The notes: a model not told the origin generated them from the sequence alone. Shown: positions 9,641-20,685, counted from the first letter of the stretch. The stretch: DNA of 64,000 nucleotides from Doryteuthis pealeii (GCA_023376005.1 CM042181.1:4126461-4190460); one strand, 5' to 3'. Numbers and translations are program-made.

Positions 9641-9836
9641 AGATACAATTACAATGCTTAGTAGGTAGATATGGTCAAGCAGTATTAATATAGGTATAAA
9701 TTTTATCAATATTGAAGTTTAAAATTAAAAATAATTCATGGTAAAATTGTGACGTCAATACTAAGGGAATGGTGACTTGAATAGTGATTTAGTTTCGGAT
9801 ACAGACAGACCAAACACACAATCTCCATTATATAAG
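9641..9836 (-). mobile_element. Truncated Heli-1 Helitron
   Basis: Only the minus-strand 5' part is present (ends CTCCATTATATAAGA). The right-arm partner at 55680-55880 belongs to a full-length copy, so this copy is broken at the microsatellite. Confidence 0.6.
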
Positions 9837-10236
9837 AATCGTCAGTGGTGCAAAGAAATGCATCTAACTACTCTCCCACAAAGATGGGTAAATATTAGGG
9901 TAGACTCGGCACTTTAATCTTTGTGTGGAAACCGGTCTAGGGTTGCAAATATTCATTTCTAATAAAGATTAACCATTGCCAACAACGATCGCCTCTAACT
10001 GGCGTAAGAATTTTCTTTATCTTGCAAAGAATCCTATTATCATATCTAAGTTAATCTTGGAATAAGTATTGAAAGAACAGATGCTCGGAAATCGACTGCG
10101 AATTTTCGTGAATATTGTACGTATATTGGTGTTTCCATAACATCAACGCAGGTTTTACAATATAAAATACTAAAAAAAAGATATGCCCGCCAAAATATAT
10201 AGGGCTGTAAAACGTATTTCACCTGCACTTCATGCT
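9837..10236. other. Single-copy-like block shared by both arms
   Basis: Matches 55290-55676 in reverse with scattered one-base indels. It includes a SINE-B-like fragment (GGGTAAATATTAGGG, GAAACCGGTCTAGG). No coding signal. Confidence 0.5.
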
Positions 10237-10858
10237 TTCTTTATAAGGAGTGTGTGCTTTTTGTCTTGTAACCGAAACTATATTACAATCAAGTATAATT
10301 CCCTTAGTTATTTGACATCACATTCTCCATGATTTTTTTTTTATTTTAACCTCTTATTAATAAAATTGTTTATCCATTTAAAGATGTCCTGTAACATATC
10401 TACATACTAACAACATCAATTGTATGTTTATATATACAACAAATAGCGGTTTACAGGTTGAAGGGAAGGTAATTTGCATATTGATTTAAAAAAAATGCGA
10501 TTTTATAAATATGTGCTTAGTATTATTGATTTTCAATTGTTTGTTTTATATTTAACGAAAATATAAGCAAAAATCGTCAATTTGATCTTAAAAGAAATCC
10601 ATTAACAGAACAATAACTGTATTTAATTCTTTACTTCCTATTTTAACTAATAGTTAAATTAGAAAATTTACACATGAAAGACGGGAGAATGATGAAGAGT
10701 TTAAAGTTTCAAGTTTTCTATTTTTCAATTATCAACCCCCTCGTTCAAATATTTTTACTCTGAATTCTTATTCAGTTTCCATTAGCCTTCTAATTTAACA
10801 ATGATATTTCATTATATAAAACTTAATACTTGCACCCGGAGGGTGCATATATTTGCGT
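10237..10858 (+). mobile_element. Heli-1 Helitron (decayed ends)
   Basis: Ends with GCACCC-GGA-GGGTGC, ATATATTTG, then CGTAG in place of the usual CTAG. The right-arm equivalent is 54659-55286. The insertion therefore predates the inverted duplication. Confidence 0.65.
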
Positions 10859-10871
10859 AGTTTAATTTAAA

Positions 10872-11575
10872 GAATAATTCTCGACTTCTGCCGTAATTCT
10901 CGAAGGAAAGCGGGCTAGGCTGTTGCCTGACATGTAGACTGTAGAATCGAACCCGCTTCCTTCAGAATGCAAACATTGTCACCGAAGTCGAGAGCTACAG
11001 TCCCGGATGTAAGCGCCAGGTTTTCGCGGGTGATAGCCTATGAGGATTCCGGCGGTCGGGTTTTGCTCGAGAATCTTGTTGTGGGCGCTGACCACGCGGA
11101 TGTTGAGGAGAAATTATATAAGTAGAAGTGGGGGTGACGACACGGTGGCCGAGTCGCCGATTATTGAGTTGCTGAAGATTTTTACGACGACGGATTTGTC
11201 AGCTGCTGAAGATTTTTGAGTTGCTGAAAGATTTTTAACGACGTACGGATTTTTCAGCTGGCTGAAGATTTTTGAGTTGCTGAGATTTTACGGACGACGG
11301 ATTTTTCAGCATGGCTGAGATTTTTGAAGTTGCTGAAGTTTACGACGACGGATTTTTCAGCTGGCTGAAGATTTTGAGTTGATAAACGATTTTTTTGACG
11401 GGCGACCGACATTTGTCAACAAGTGAATATTTCATTATTTTTTCCCTCTTTATTTTTTCCTTTTTTCTCTTCTAGAGAAACATAAATAGTTACAGTTCAA
11501 TGTCTTCTTTTCCGTGAATATCTCAGCACTATCCGTTTCCGGCACCTTTCCAGTATGTAAATTCAGGAATAAGTA
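10872..11575 (+). mobile_element. LTR-like element, family G
   Basis: GC-richer than its surroundings, with a TATA-like TATATAAGTAG at about 11117. The body (TGTAAGCGCCAGG, GAGGATTCCGGCGGTCGG) recurs at 54130-54655 (minus) and 58400-58850 (plus). The right-arm copy starts TGTGACAGAGAACACG. Terminal TG, promoter-like motif, multiple copies and no coding interior suggest a solo LTR. No primer-binding site is identifiable. Confidence 0.45.
11155..11400 (+). repeat. Tandem repeat inside the G element
   Basis: Units containing GCTGAAGATTTTTGAGTTGC and ACGACGACGGATTTTTCAG are repeated about four to five times. The right-arm partner (54260-54345) has only one to two. Confidence 0.75.
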
Positions 11576-11576
11576 A

Positions 11577-11833
11577 GTAAAGTAAAGTCATTCGGGGTGG
11601 CCTAATGTTGGTATGAGCCAATCAGGCGAAGGGAGTCTATCCCCTTTTCCACTAGCCCTAACCAAGGAGATTTTTTTTGCAGTCTGAGGGTGGAGAACCA
11701 CACCTACCATCAGCTCTTACTTTACCTCACATATCCATGTGCTACTCATACGCTGAGTTGGCGAGGGCCGGTATCGAATAGGAACTTGTGTTTCTAGCCA
11801 GAACGCACTACCGACTGAGCTAACCCGACCCTT
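11577..11833 (-). mobile_element. SINE-A copy
   Basis: Same structure as 3689-3940: pol III boxes on the minus strand and an ACTTTAC tail. Its inverted partner is 53853-54118, so it too predates the arm duplication. Confidence 0.8.
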
Positions 11834-12494
11834 CATCTTTAATTTTCCAATCATGTTGTTGCATAGTTAGCTTGGATGAAGTAAGGGNGGATGAGTAAGG
11901 GTTGCAAAAGAATTTATTAATAATGGAGATTTCGCTTTCCAGTTTTTTGTCTGTAACAAAAAACTACGTCACTGCTTTACGTCACTATATCCAAAAATCG
12001 TCATAACATAGAATAAATACACTCAAAATTTGAGCATGCAATATTAGACAGTCCTCATTGTTTTTTAAACAAGTTTTGATAGATAAGATTCCCCAGTATC
12101 ATATATTTATTTATAGTTGTTTTTATTTTAATAGATATTCAAAGTTAATAGAACTTAGTTTCAAATTGTTTTTATTTTATTTATTTATTTTTTTTTTTTT
12201 TTACTCCTTTAATAAATTTGATGATTTCATGATTCATGGTTCAAACTCACCGACATTTAATTCTTAACTTCCACCTCCTCAAGCAATATCTTTCAAAAAT
12301 GTATTTTTACATCGCCCAGAGGGTGTTTTTTTATGTTGCTTGTCAGTTTTAATAAAGATAACTTATGAATAAAAAAGAAAGAAAGAAATATTTTAGGAAA
12401 ATATTTTTAAAAGAAGAATCTAACTGAATGTATTTTATAAATTGCTTATTTAAATTATTTGTTGAAATTCCAAAACGCAAAAACAATCTCCCTG
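11834..12494. repeat. Dispersed AT-rich repeat shared with the right arm
   Basis: Partner 53243-53852. Contains TTAATAATGGAGATTTCGC, two TACGTCACT motifs and a GGGCGATGT-like segment near the far end. It looks like a small DNA element but I cannot fix its ends. An isolated n occurs at 11888. Confidence 0.4.
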
Positions 12495-13590
12495 GTATTT
12501 CTCTGAAACTCGGGAACCTTCTTTTCGAACTCGGGAACTTTCTTGTCGTATTCGGTGTTGCAAGATGGGTATATTCCTGACTTTTGTGAGCTAGGACTAC
12601 TAATGGAAGGAGGAGAATAAATGATGAAGGTTTAAAAAAGGATAGACGATGGTTTGACCGTAGCGTGACCCCGAACGAAGAATTGAGTGGGCAAGCGGGA
12701 AGTCGGGGTGACCGGAAGTCCGTGGTGACGTGTGGGGAAAAAAAGAAAGGTCGCTCCTCTTTTTGCCGGCGGCGGTGTATGGTACGGACCTCATGCAGAG
12801 CCCAGTAATCTAGTAGTGTTCTCTCTCTCTCTCTTTTCTCTCTGCCTCTTCCTCTCTCGGGTAGGAGCCCACTATACGAGCACGAAAATAAAGGCTGGCA
12901 GTTGTGACGACATGTTTCTCGTGTTATGATTTTTATCGGAGTTTTAGTACCAAGAAAGAAAAAAGACTACGGTACATGTATCGTTTGTGCGCGGAATATT
13001 ACAACGTAAACATCGGGGAGCCATCGAGAAAGATTCCCGAGTCCGACAAGAAATACCGAAAGAAGGCCGGAGGGGTATATCGCCGAAACGTTGTTACAAA
13101 TTAACAATGAAGATGGGGACAATAGTCCGAATAACGCAGATAATACTAATCTTCAAGCCTCATCTCAAACATTCAGAGAAATAACAAAAAGAAAGGAACG
13201 AAGAAAGATACGCATTTTCCCACTCAGAGTTATGGTTGAACGAACTCGTCAAGAACAGCAGATTTTTAAAATTCTCATTTTAACTTCAGTTGAAAAACAA
13301 AAAACAACACGAAATGAACAACTGATAAACATTTGATAAAATAAAAATAAAAAAAACAAAAAAACAACAAAAAAAAAACAAGAAATAAGTACGGTCCCTG
13401 CTAGGCAGGCTGGAGATTTATGCCATTTTGTTTTTGTTATAGTTGTTACTAGCTTTCCACCATTGGAAGACTCATTGCAAAATTTTGGTATAATCGTAAA
13501 ATAGAACAACTTTAAAACTATCTCTTCCATCATTTTCCATAACTCCCGTCTTTCAATGCTAAATTTTTAATATCAATATGTGTTGTATAT
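12495..13590. other. Left-arm-specific segment with GC-rich stretch and D-element pieces
   Basis: Has no inverted partner. 12500-12560 and 13015-13190 are D-family pieces (CTCGGGAACCTTC; GAGTCCGACAAGAAATAC). 12600-12960 is unusually GC-rich, with a CT tract, an AATAAA and a GGCGGCGG run; it could be an LTR or 5' region. No supported gene. Confidence 0.4.
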
Positions 13591-13594
13591 ATAT

Positions 13595-13882
13595 TTACCA
13601 ACCCCTCCACACGAGCAGGATGCGACACAAGATCAATTTCTTTAGCGGAGTTTAACAGGTTTAAATTCATAGTTTTCCTTCTCCTAGACTGGTTACCTAG
13701 CCACGGTTAAAGAGCCCAGTCTGCCCTGCTATTTACCCATAGCTGGAGGGAGAGTAGGATTCCTACTTTTCCCAAGGGTATTAGCGCCATGTGAAATGCC
13801 AACAGCTTCGTCCAGGAATTGAACTCGCGTTGATGAGTCCATTTCCTACGACTCTAACCATTAGACCACGCGCCTCCTCATC
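13595..13882 (-). mobile_element. SINE-B copy, well preserved
   Basis: Minus strand: GGCGCGTGGTCTAATGG, with box A TGGTCTAATGGTTAGAG and box B GAGTTCAATTCC, then the CAGCTATGGGTAAATAG body. It ends GGTTGGTAAATATATATA. This is the clearest tRNA-like head of the family. Confidence 0.8.
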
Positions 13883-14104
13883 AATATGTGTTATAGGTGA
13901 TATAACCTATTGACATAAATGGAATGCGCCGACAGCTACTATAAGTACCAGGAACAATTGTGGCTTGAGACGAAGCAAATGCGAGTCAGCTCGTAACTGT
14001 ATTGGTCGGACGCAATCTCCACTTTCTTTGCTGTAAATTTCTACTCTTTTTGTTCAATACATTTGTATACATTGTTACCAGTCGTTTGTCTTATTTTGTA
14101 ACTC

Positions 14105-14190
14105 CACAACAATATGCAAATTAGCCTTCTCGATAACAATGTAAACTGCTATTTTGTTGAAGATATAAATACAATACAATTACATGTTGT
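14105..14190 (-). mobile_element. Heli-1 fragment, first part of an interrupted copy
   Basis: ATATGCAAATTAGCCTTC through ATGTTGTTAGTATGTA; continues after the SINE at 14442. Confidence 0.65.
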
Positions 14191-14199
14191 TAGTATGTA

Positions 14200-14441
14200 A
14201 AGGGACCGGGTTAGCTCAGTCGGTAGAGCGTTCGGCCAGAAACCACAAGGTTCCTAGTTCGATACCGGTCCTCGCCAACTCAGCGTATGAGTAGCACAGG
14301 GATCTGTGCGGTAAAGTAAGGAGCTGATGGTAGGCGCTCCACCTCAGACGCTAAAATAATCTCCTTGGTCTAGCGCTAGTGAAAAGAGGATAGACTCCAT
14401 CGCTGATTGGCTGATACCGACTTTAGGCCGCCCCGATGACC
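14200..14441 (+). mobile_element. SINE-A inserted in a Helitron, with target duplication
   Basis: Flanked by TAGTATGTA at 14191-14199 and 14442-14450. Head GACCGGGTTAGCTCAGTCGG, box B GTTCGATACC. The host sequence reads continuously through the duplication as Heli-1. Confidence 0.88.
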
Positions 14442-15005
14442 TAGTATGTAGATAAGGCCAACAGTATTAATAATGTAAAACAATTTTATCAATAATTGAG
14501 GTTTAAATGAAAATGAAATAATGGAGAATGTCACGTAAATAACTAAGGGAATTGAGACTTTAGTAGCGATATAGTTTCGGTTACAGACATAGAAACATAC
14601 AATCTCCATTATAATAAGATATAATCTATAAATATTAAGGTTAAAACGAACTTAATGGACCTAAATTCTATCATCGTATGTCACCCCGCCGAAGGAAAAA
14701 ATACCAAAAATCAGGGAATTAACCGAATTTAATTAAATTTTCAGTGTTGATATATTTATGAATAAAAGATATGATGCACCAGTTATTATATTTTAAAACT
14801 TTTTCAGGTCACTTAACTTTATACCACGTATCTTTGAGAATCTATGTTACGCCTCAAAGATAAGTGGTTCAAATTTAACTGACCTGAAAAAATGTAAAGG
14901 TTTTTAAATAAAATAACTGGTGCATTATATATTTTATTCATTGATATATCAACACTGAACATTTCATTACATTTGGTTAATTCCCTGATTTTTGGGGGTT
15001 TTTTT
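14442..15005. mobile_element. Heli-1 remainder joined to a 290-bp foldback
   Basis: 14442-14630 continues Heli-1. 14706-14849 and 14863-15000 are long inverted arms (for example GATGCACCAGTTATT against AATAACTGGTGCAT) around a small loop near GAATCTATGTTACGC. One arm plus the centre recurs in direct orientation at 52790-53000. Confidence 0.6.
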
Positions 15006-15044
15006 TCTTTATCTACATACTAACAACATGCAATTGTACTTATA

Positions 15045-15200
15045 TCGGCGCCCAGGTCAATGAAAGGTGAACTGCTTGTCAATCACTTTTAACTTTCCAT
15101 TTACCATACCGTTATTTAAATCTGAGTACACTAACAGTCATAATTAGTAGGCAACCCATGAATTATGTAACACTTGCAACCATCTGGTGACTGCAATGTG
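15045..15200. repeat. Fragment of the LTR-like repeat found at 48.4-49.1 kb
   Basis: Inverted match to 48340-48510 (GGTGAACTGCTTGTCAATCAC). The arm homology restarts here after the left-specific segment. Confidence 0.5.
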
Positions 15201-15379
15201 ATCAACTGCGCCTTCACCTTTTGCTCAACTAATGTTATGAACTCAAACCTGTTAAAGTACGCTTAAAAATTGACCTTGTGCCACATCTTGCTCGGGCAGA
15301 GGACTTGCATTTTTCTATTTTGAACCTTGAATGCGGCATCACTCGGACCTGTAAGAGTCTTATTTGAAATAAGATTGGC

Positions 15380-15690
15380 CTGTTTGAAAAGATATTAGTA
15401 TTAAATCGGAATTTTTATCACGAAATACTTGTCCAACGCAACCTGAGATGGACAGGCCACTTAAACAGATTTGGGGATGACAGACTACCAAAGCAGATGC
15501 TGTACTCTCAACTGAGAGAGGGGTCACGTGGAATCGGTAGACCAAAGCTCAGGTACAAATACAACATGAAAAGAAACCTAAGGACTTTAACATCCCCATA
15601 GGCAATGGCAAGACGCAACCAGAGACCGAATAAATTGGAGGAAAATGATTCGCGTGGTGTCATCATCGGATACGATAGACAGCAAGTAGT
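15380..15690 (+). pseudogene. C-terminal fragment of a non-LTR retrotransposon
   Basis: The translation contains NLRWTGHLNRFGDDRLPKQ, then REGSRGIGRPKLRYK, then DRINWRKMIRVVSSSDT, the conserved tail of animal LINE reverse transcriptases (LRW-GH, RLPK, G-PKLRYKD). Stops occur after KRNLRTLTSP. A TAG triplet run ends it. Inverted partner 48000-48250. Confidence 0.75.
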
Positions 15691-16073
15691 AGTAGTAGTA
15701 GTAGTAGTATATTATATTGTGTTGATTTTGCTATGGCTGGGGTTTGTAGTTTTGTAGCTATTAATGATTAATTTACCTAGATGTGAAGATATGTTGAAAA
15801 AACCAGGTCTGTAATTAACATTCTCTATATTACTTAGCGCGCTGGCTTAAAAAAATTGTCATATTCTTTTATTGTGGAGGTAAGCTAACATAGATGTATT
15901 ATTTGTTATGGGTTATGTAATAATAAAATTTAATTCCACTGTAAATGTTTAATTGTAATCAGGGCCGGTGCGTACGGCCACTGAAATCCCTAACTGGAGG
16001 TGGCCTAACCCCAAAAGGTGAGTCTCAAGTATTTTCTATGAGTATTACTATATATGGTATAAAGGTTATCGCC
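15691..16073. other. Unclassified, shared by both arms
   Basis: Includes CAGGGCCGGTGCGTACGG at 15960, which resembles a hAT-type end but has no partner that I can define. Inverted partner 47640-48000. Confidence 0.35.
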
Positions 16074-16201
16074 GACCGAATAAATTGGAGAAAAATGATT
16101 CGCGTGCTGTCATCATCGGATACGATGAACAGCAACCTCCGCGAAACGCATCTGCTTAGCTTGTCAGGTTTTGCCTGAACTAAGCTAAAAAAAAAAAAAA
16201 G
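16074..16201 (+). pseudogene. Non-LTR retrotransposon 3' end with poly(A)
   Basis: Encodes DRINWRKMIRVLSSSDT then NLRETHLLSLSGFA, stop, followed by a run of A. Partner 47507-47640. Confidence 0.6.
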
Positions 16202-16550
16202 CATAGTCACCATTGACGAGCAGATTTATAGGGTGTGGTCTCGTTCTCTCTCGTTCGTGGCGTGAGTATAGCGTCGCCCATGCAAATTATGTCGACAGTA
16301 TAAAAGGAGCTCGTTTTTTGTTGTTCTTTTTTTTTGCCAGGGGACTGCAGCAATCTACGTAGGGAGAAAGCGTGACGTTATTTCTACTAGAACTCACAGC
16401 AAGCAAAAAAAAAATTAAATATGAATACTTGATACCATGAATCCACCCAACATTTCCGCTCTGAGCAAGACGTGACATACTGTTAATTCGTTAAGATGAG
16501 AGATTGATACCATATGATTGTGTGCAAAAAAGGGTTATTATTGAGTATAA
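16202..16550. other. Block shared by both arms, TATA-like motif
   Basis: Contains AGTATAAAAGGAGCTCG near 16298. Partner 47152-47505. No ORF is supported. Confidence 0.35.
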
Positions 16551-16551
16551 A

Positions 16552-17155
16552 CTAGCAGGACCTTCCGCAGTATGATAATTTAACTATTACAAAGTTTGAT
16601 ATGTTTACTTTAGATCTATTGCTAAATATGTTGTATACTCTTCTTTTTACTTTCTTACTTCTATTCTTCTTCTGTTCATCTTTTCTATCTTACTTTCTTC
16701 TTCTAGCGTCTCGACCTAGTCTTGGGGACTTCGTGTCTGGTCTTCCATTGGGGCTTTCTCTTTATCAGAAGCCCTGTGTCATTGGTAGTTTTTAGATAAT
16801 AACACAAGACTTCGATATAACTTAGATCATATTTCATTCTGAAATCCCCACCAGACTACCGGCGCAGATTGAGTCGGCAGCGTGCATAACACGACTTACC
16901 ACCGTCGTGGTTTTGGCCGATCTGACTAAAATCTCTTTCTAATCTAAACCGGAAGAGGGTCTTCTCCACAGATTCTCACGGTATCCACCGGAAGGAGGAT
17001 CAGGACTGAGGTCAAGCCTTGTCATTGAATCCTTCAAGGCCACCGGCTGAACTTATAACAGCCATTTTGGTTTCTACACTACTGTACATAAGTATTAGGA
17101 ATCTAATAATTATGTAACAAATAGTTCAATATGTAGAAAAGTAAAATAATCTTGA
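16552..17155 (-). mobile_element. Helitron, family Heli-3, full length
   Basis: CTAG at 16552 preceded by A; the far end is TTGA followed by T (minus strand TCAA). So it sits between A and T without a duplication. No Rep/helicase frame, 604 bp. The ORF 16601-16795 lies inside and is not supported. Partner 46549-47151. A 116-bp internally deleted form is tandemly repeated at 35628. Confidence 0.65.
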
Positions 17156-17523
17156 TTTAACTCTTTGTATTCTCTTAATACGATTTGTATCAATAAGAAG
17201 CCAATATCGATATCTTCCAGGTAACCTACTTCTTTTGACTTCCGCTATACTTTCATTTTTTATTCTTTAAGATATAGGTACAATATATTTACAATATATG
17301 CAAAAATGTTCATGTAATTTTCAGAGACATCTGTAACTGTCAATGTTTTTTTCCATTTATAGACTAAAAAAGAATCTGCACAGACAATAACGAACTTAAA
17401 AAACAAAACGACAAAGTAAAAAATCAATTGTCAGCACTTTTCAATATCTTTTATCCTGATTCATTTGGTTGCTTTTTCTGACCGTCTAAATTGATCATTT
17501 TTTTTGTTGCTGTTCGGTTGAGT

Positions 17524-17576
17524 ATTTCCATTAAATAAACATACACGCACACACAGACACACACACTCACACACAC

Positions 17577-17624
<48 letters not shown>

Positions 17625-17628
17625 ATTT
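17524..17628. repeat. CA / AT compound microsatellite
   Basis: CACACACAGACAC followed by AT repeats. Confidence 0.9.
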
Positions 17629-17659
17629 GCTGAGTTTTTAAAGATCAATGTTTATTATA

Positions 17660-17705
17660 AACAGCTACCCAGGTTTCTTGCTAGGGCGCAATCATCAGCT
17701 TGTTA
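17660..17705 (-). ncRNA. Hammerhead-like motif, left-arm copy
   Basis: Minus strand: CTGATGA (17692-17698), stem II TTGC/GCAA with loop GCCCTA, GAAA, stem III CC/GG, then GUA. The core is complete, but stem I pairs poorly (G against G next to the cut). It is the mirror of 46001-46043. It probably derives from a PLE terminal repeat. Confidence 0.5.
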
Positions 17706-18158
17706 AATTAGATCCCATGGTGTTTATTGAAGATCTTTTCTTAATGTCACATTCTGGACCGCAAATAACGTCGGTTGTTTTCGCAGACGCTAGTGCACTT
17801 CGGATTTATTAAAAATTCAATTTTTTCATTGTAACAATGCCAACAAAGTTACATCCCTTTATTCGTTAAAAATAGAAAAATTTTTCTTTTGAAAATTTTT
17901 TTTAATTTTTTATTTTTAAATAAATTCCGTTTGTTAAAGGATATATATGTTTTCAAAAAAACATTTTTATATATATGGTAGAGTCTTTTAAATTTTTTCC
18001 AATATAATATAAAGATGGATGGTGTTGTTCCTTTGTCGAAAATCCATTTTTTTATTGAAATATATACGTTCAATATCATATTTTATAATGTCAGTATGAT
18101 TTAAGATTTTTTTAAAGTTTTTCATAGATGGTAAAGTCTTGTGAATTAATTTCATTTA

Positions 18159-18482
18159 ATGAAAATCCATTCTTTTGTTGAATTATATATTAGTATTATA
18201 TTAGAAGATTTCAATGTAAGTTCTATAACTACAGATAAATATGTTGGGATGACCCAGGGTAAATTCAAGCAAAGGTACTACTCGCATATGGAATCTTTCA
18301 GAAAAAAAGATAAAAAAGAAACAACTTCCCTTGCAACAAAAATATGGGAGCTAAAAGATAAAGATATCCCTTACAAGATAGGGTGGAGGATTTTAGATCA
18401 TCCCAAATGTTACACGAACGGCTCTAAATATTGCAATCTATGCGTTACAGAAAAAATTAGGATATTAACAAATTTAATTTCT

Positions 18483-18525
<43 letters not shown>

Positions 18526-18623
18526 GAAGTCTTAATAGAAAATCGGAAATCTTTAAACAATGTCCTCATAAGAAAAAATTCTTCCTAAATGCATGGATAA
18601 GAGAAACTCAACATCCACCCTGA
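18159..18623 (+). pseudogene. GIY-YIG endonuclease domain of a Penelope-like element, left arm
   Basis: DKYVGMTQGKFKQRYYSHME carries the nuclease core (Y-VG, then R and H); TTSLATKIWELKDKDIPY, NGSKYCNLCVTEKI and FKQCPHKKKFFL follow, matching the usual C-terminal PLE arrangement in order. The first 20 or so residues come from a flanking inverted repeat and are not native, so the true element is 5' truncated with no reverse transcriptase. An (AAT)n tract interrupts the region as poly-Asn before NRKSEIFKQC. The right-arm copy at 45111-45545 reads Ile instead of Asn there because the repeat length shifts the frame. Confidence 0.8.
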
Positions 18624-18671
18624 AAAACAATTCTACAATTGAAATCTTCTAATATAATACTAATATATATG
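18185..18671. repeat. 30-bp inverted repeats bracketing the GIY-YIG domain
   Basis: TATTAGAAGATTTCAAT (end of a perfect ~30-bp arm, 18185-18215) matches ATTGAAATCTTCTAATA at 18641-18671 in reverse. Confidence 0.75.
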
Positions 18672-18796
18672 GAGTTTTTGTTTTTTTCCTTTGAACAGAA
18701 TGTGTGTATTTTCCGTTAAGATATTTCGGTAATTAGAGTGGGGGCATGAATGTAATTTTAGGTGCATAAATGAAAAAATGCTGCCCAAATACACAT

Positions 18797-18797
<1 letters not shown>

Positions 18798-18832
<35 letters not shown>
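18798..18832. repeat. CA/AT microsatellite
   Basis: Short CA run followed by AT. Confidence 0.85.
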
Positions 18833-19072
18833 TATGTGGATAATTTAGGTACTATATTTCTAAGCAGACTGCTCAATATCGTAAAAATATAACAGCTGTA
18901 CTGCCACTTACCACCTATCACACGGGGTCTTTCATCAATTCTCAACAATTTTCAATAGTTATTATCTTGGCTTTTTTGCTTGCTTTTTCTGTCTAAATTT
19001 TTTTCTTTTTCTTTTTTATTGTTGTTGTTCAATTAAGTCTTTCCACTACACATACACACATACATACAACAC

Positions 19073-19190
<118 letters not shown>

Positions 19191-19251
19191 TGCATAATAT
19201 GGTTACTATATTTCTAAGCAGATAGTGCTCAGAATCATTGATACGGCGAGA

Positions 19252-19356
19252 GAAAAAACAACAGAAGATTTAGGTTGAACGCATAATAGACTATTCTTCT
19301 AGGTTCCCTGAAATAGTCTATAATGCTTCTAACCTAAATTTTCTTTTGTTATTTTT
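19252..19356. repeat. Imperfect hairpin, present in both arms
   Basis: GATTTAGGTTGAACGC...AATAGACTATT pairs with AATAGTCTATAATGC...AACCTAAATT. Partner 44397-44510. Confidence 0.65.
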
Positions 19357-19357
19357 A

Positions 19358-19414
<57 letters not shown>

Positions 19415-19415
<1 letters not shown>

Positions 19416-19490
19416 TCAGGTAGTCAACATCTAGTTACTGACAGTTTCTTGGCGAGAAATTGTCAGTAACCAGGTGTTAACTCCATATCC
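19415..19490. repeat. Hairpin with 28-bp arms, present in both arms
   Basis: AGTCAACATCTAGTTACTG and CAGTAACCAGGTGTTAACT face each other around TTGGCGAGAA. Partner 44283-44345. Confidence 0.75.
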
Positions 19491-19885
19491 CCGCTACCTT
19501 AACTTAAATACACATCATTAGTTCACTTGAAACTTATACACAAAATCAAGTTTTATTAGCCCATATTTGATTCATTTCGCCGTCGGGATGAGATGGGCCC
19601 CATGAGAGCCGATAATCGTGTCTCATTCCTTTAAAAACTAGGTCGCATCTTGTTTTGTCACATTCATAGCAAATTTATTTATTTATTTATTTTCTTTATT
19701 TCTATTTTTTTATTAATGTGTTTGTTTAGTTAAAAAGGAATTTTCAACTTATATTTTGTGCCACATCCTGCCAATAAATAAAAAGAAGTGTCAACACCAC
19801 GTAGATATGTTAAAACACCAAGTCTATACACTGGTTGGCTCCAGCATCAGCCAATGCGGATCACAGAAACCAAGATCTACGTTGG
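19491..19885. other. Shared block without gene
   Basis: Partner 43880-44282. (ATTT)n near 19675. Nothing coding. Confidence 0.4.
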
Positions 19886-19889
19886 CAAA

Positions 19890-19896
19890 GAGATAG

Positions 19897-19967
<71 letters not shown>

Positions 19968-20064
19968 AAGAGAGAGCTATGAAGAATAGAGAGAAAGAAT
20001 GTGTGAGAGAGAAAAGGGAAACAATAAGAGAAAGAAGAGAGAGAGAGAAAGTGGGAGAGAGAAG

Positions 20065-20100
<36 letters not shown>
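19890..20100. repeat. GATA/GA/GT microsatellites
   Basis: GATA, then GA, then GT tracts; partner 43690-43875. Confidence 0.92.
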
Positions 20101-20104
<4 letters not shown>

Positions 20105-20142
20105 TGTAAAAAAGTTTAATAATAATTTATTTTTCCTCAAAC

Positions 20143-20225
20143 TAACGAAAGCCCTGATGAAGTTCAATCGAAACAGACCGAAGCACTGCAACATAGGCAA
20201 AATAAACATTATTCGTTTATAAGCT
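20143..20225 (+). mobile_element. PLE-like terminal fragment with hammerhead core only
   Basis: CTGATGA...GAAAC are spaced as in a hammerhead but stem II (AGTTCAATC) does not pair and no cleavage U is present. AATAAAC follows. Partner 43560-43645. Confidence 0.35.
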
Positions 20226-20283
20226 TGTGTTTTTTTAATTTTTTACAATATTACATACTGTCGGATTCACTTCCACTTTTTCT

Positions 20284-20307
20284 TCACACATACACACATA
20301 CACACAA

Positions 20308-20365
<58 letters not shown>

Positions 20366-20603
20366 GGGGTGAATGAGAGAGGAAGAGAGAGAGAGTGGGA
20401 GAGATGGAGAAGAGAGAGAGAGAAGGTGTGTGAGAGAAGAGGGAGACAATTAGAGAGAGAGAAGAGAGAGAGAGAAAGTTGGAGAGAGAAGGAGATAGAT
20501 AGATAAAGAGAGGGGGTGAAGAAAAGTGAAGGATTAGAATAAGAGTGATGTGAAGAACAATTCTGCAATAAAGAGAGAACAAATATTACACACACATACA
20601 CAC

Positions 20604-20685
<82 letters not shown>

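Noticed and set aside
9175..9668. Open frames of about 128 codons
   Set aside because: Same microsatellite artefact as above.
12600..12960. GC-rich stretch as a host gene promoter
   Set aside because: No downstream coding exon, and D-element pieces adjoin it; an LTR-like origin is at least as likely.
15960..16073. Second hAT element starting CAGGGCCGG
   Set aside because: No matching inverted end or 8-bp duplication could be found.
20143..20215. Functional hammerhead at CTGATGA...GAAAC
   Set aside because: Stem II cannot pair and the expected U before the cut site is missing.
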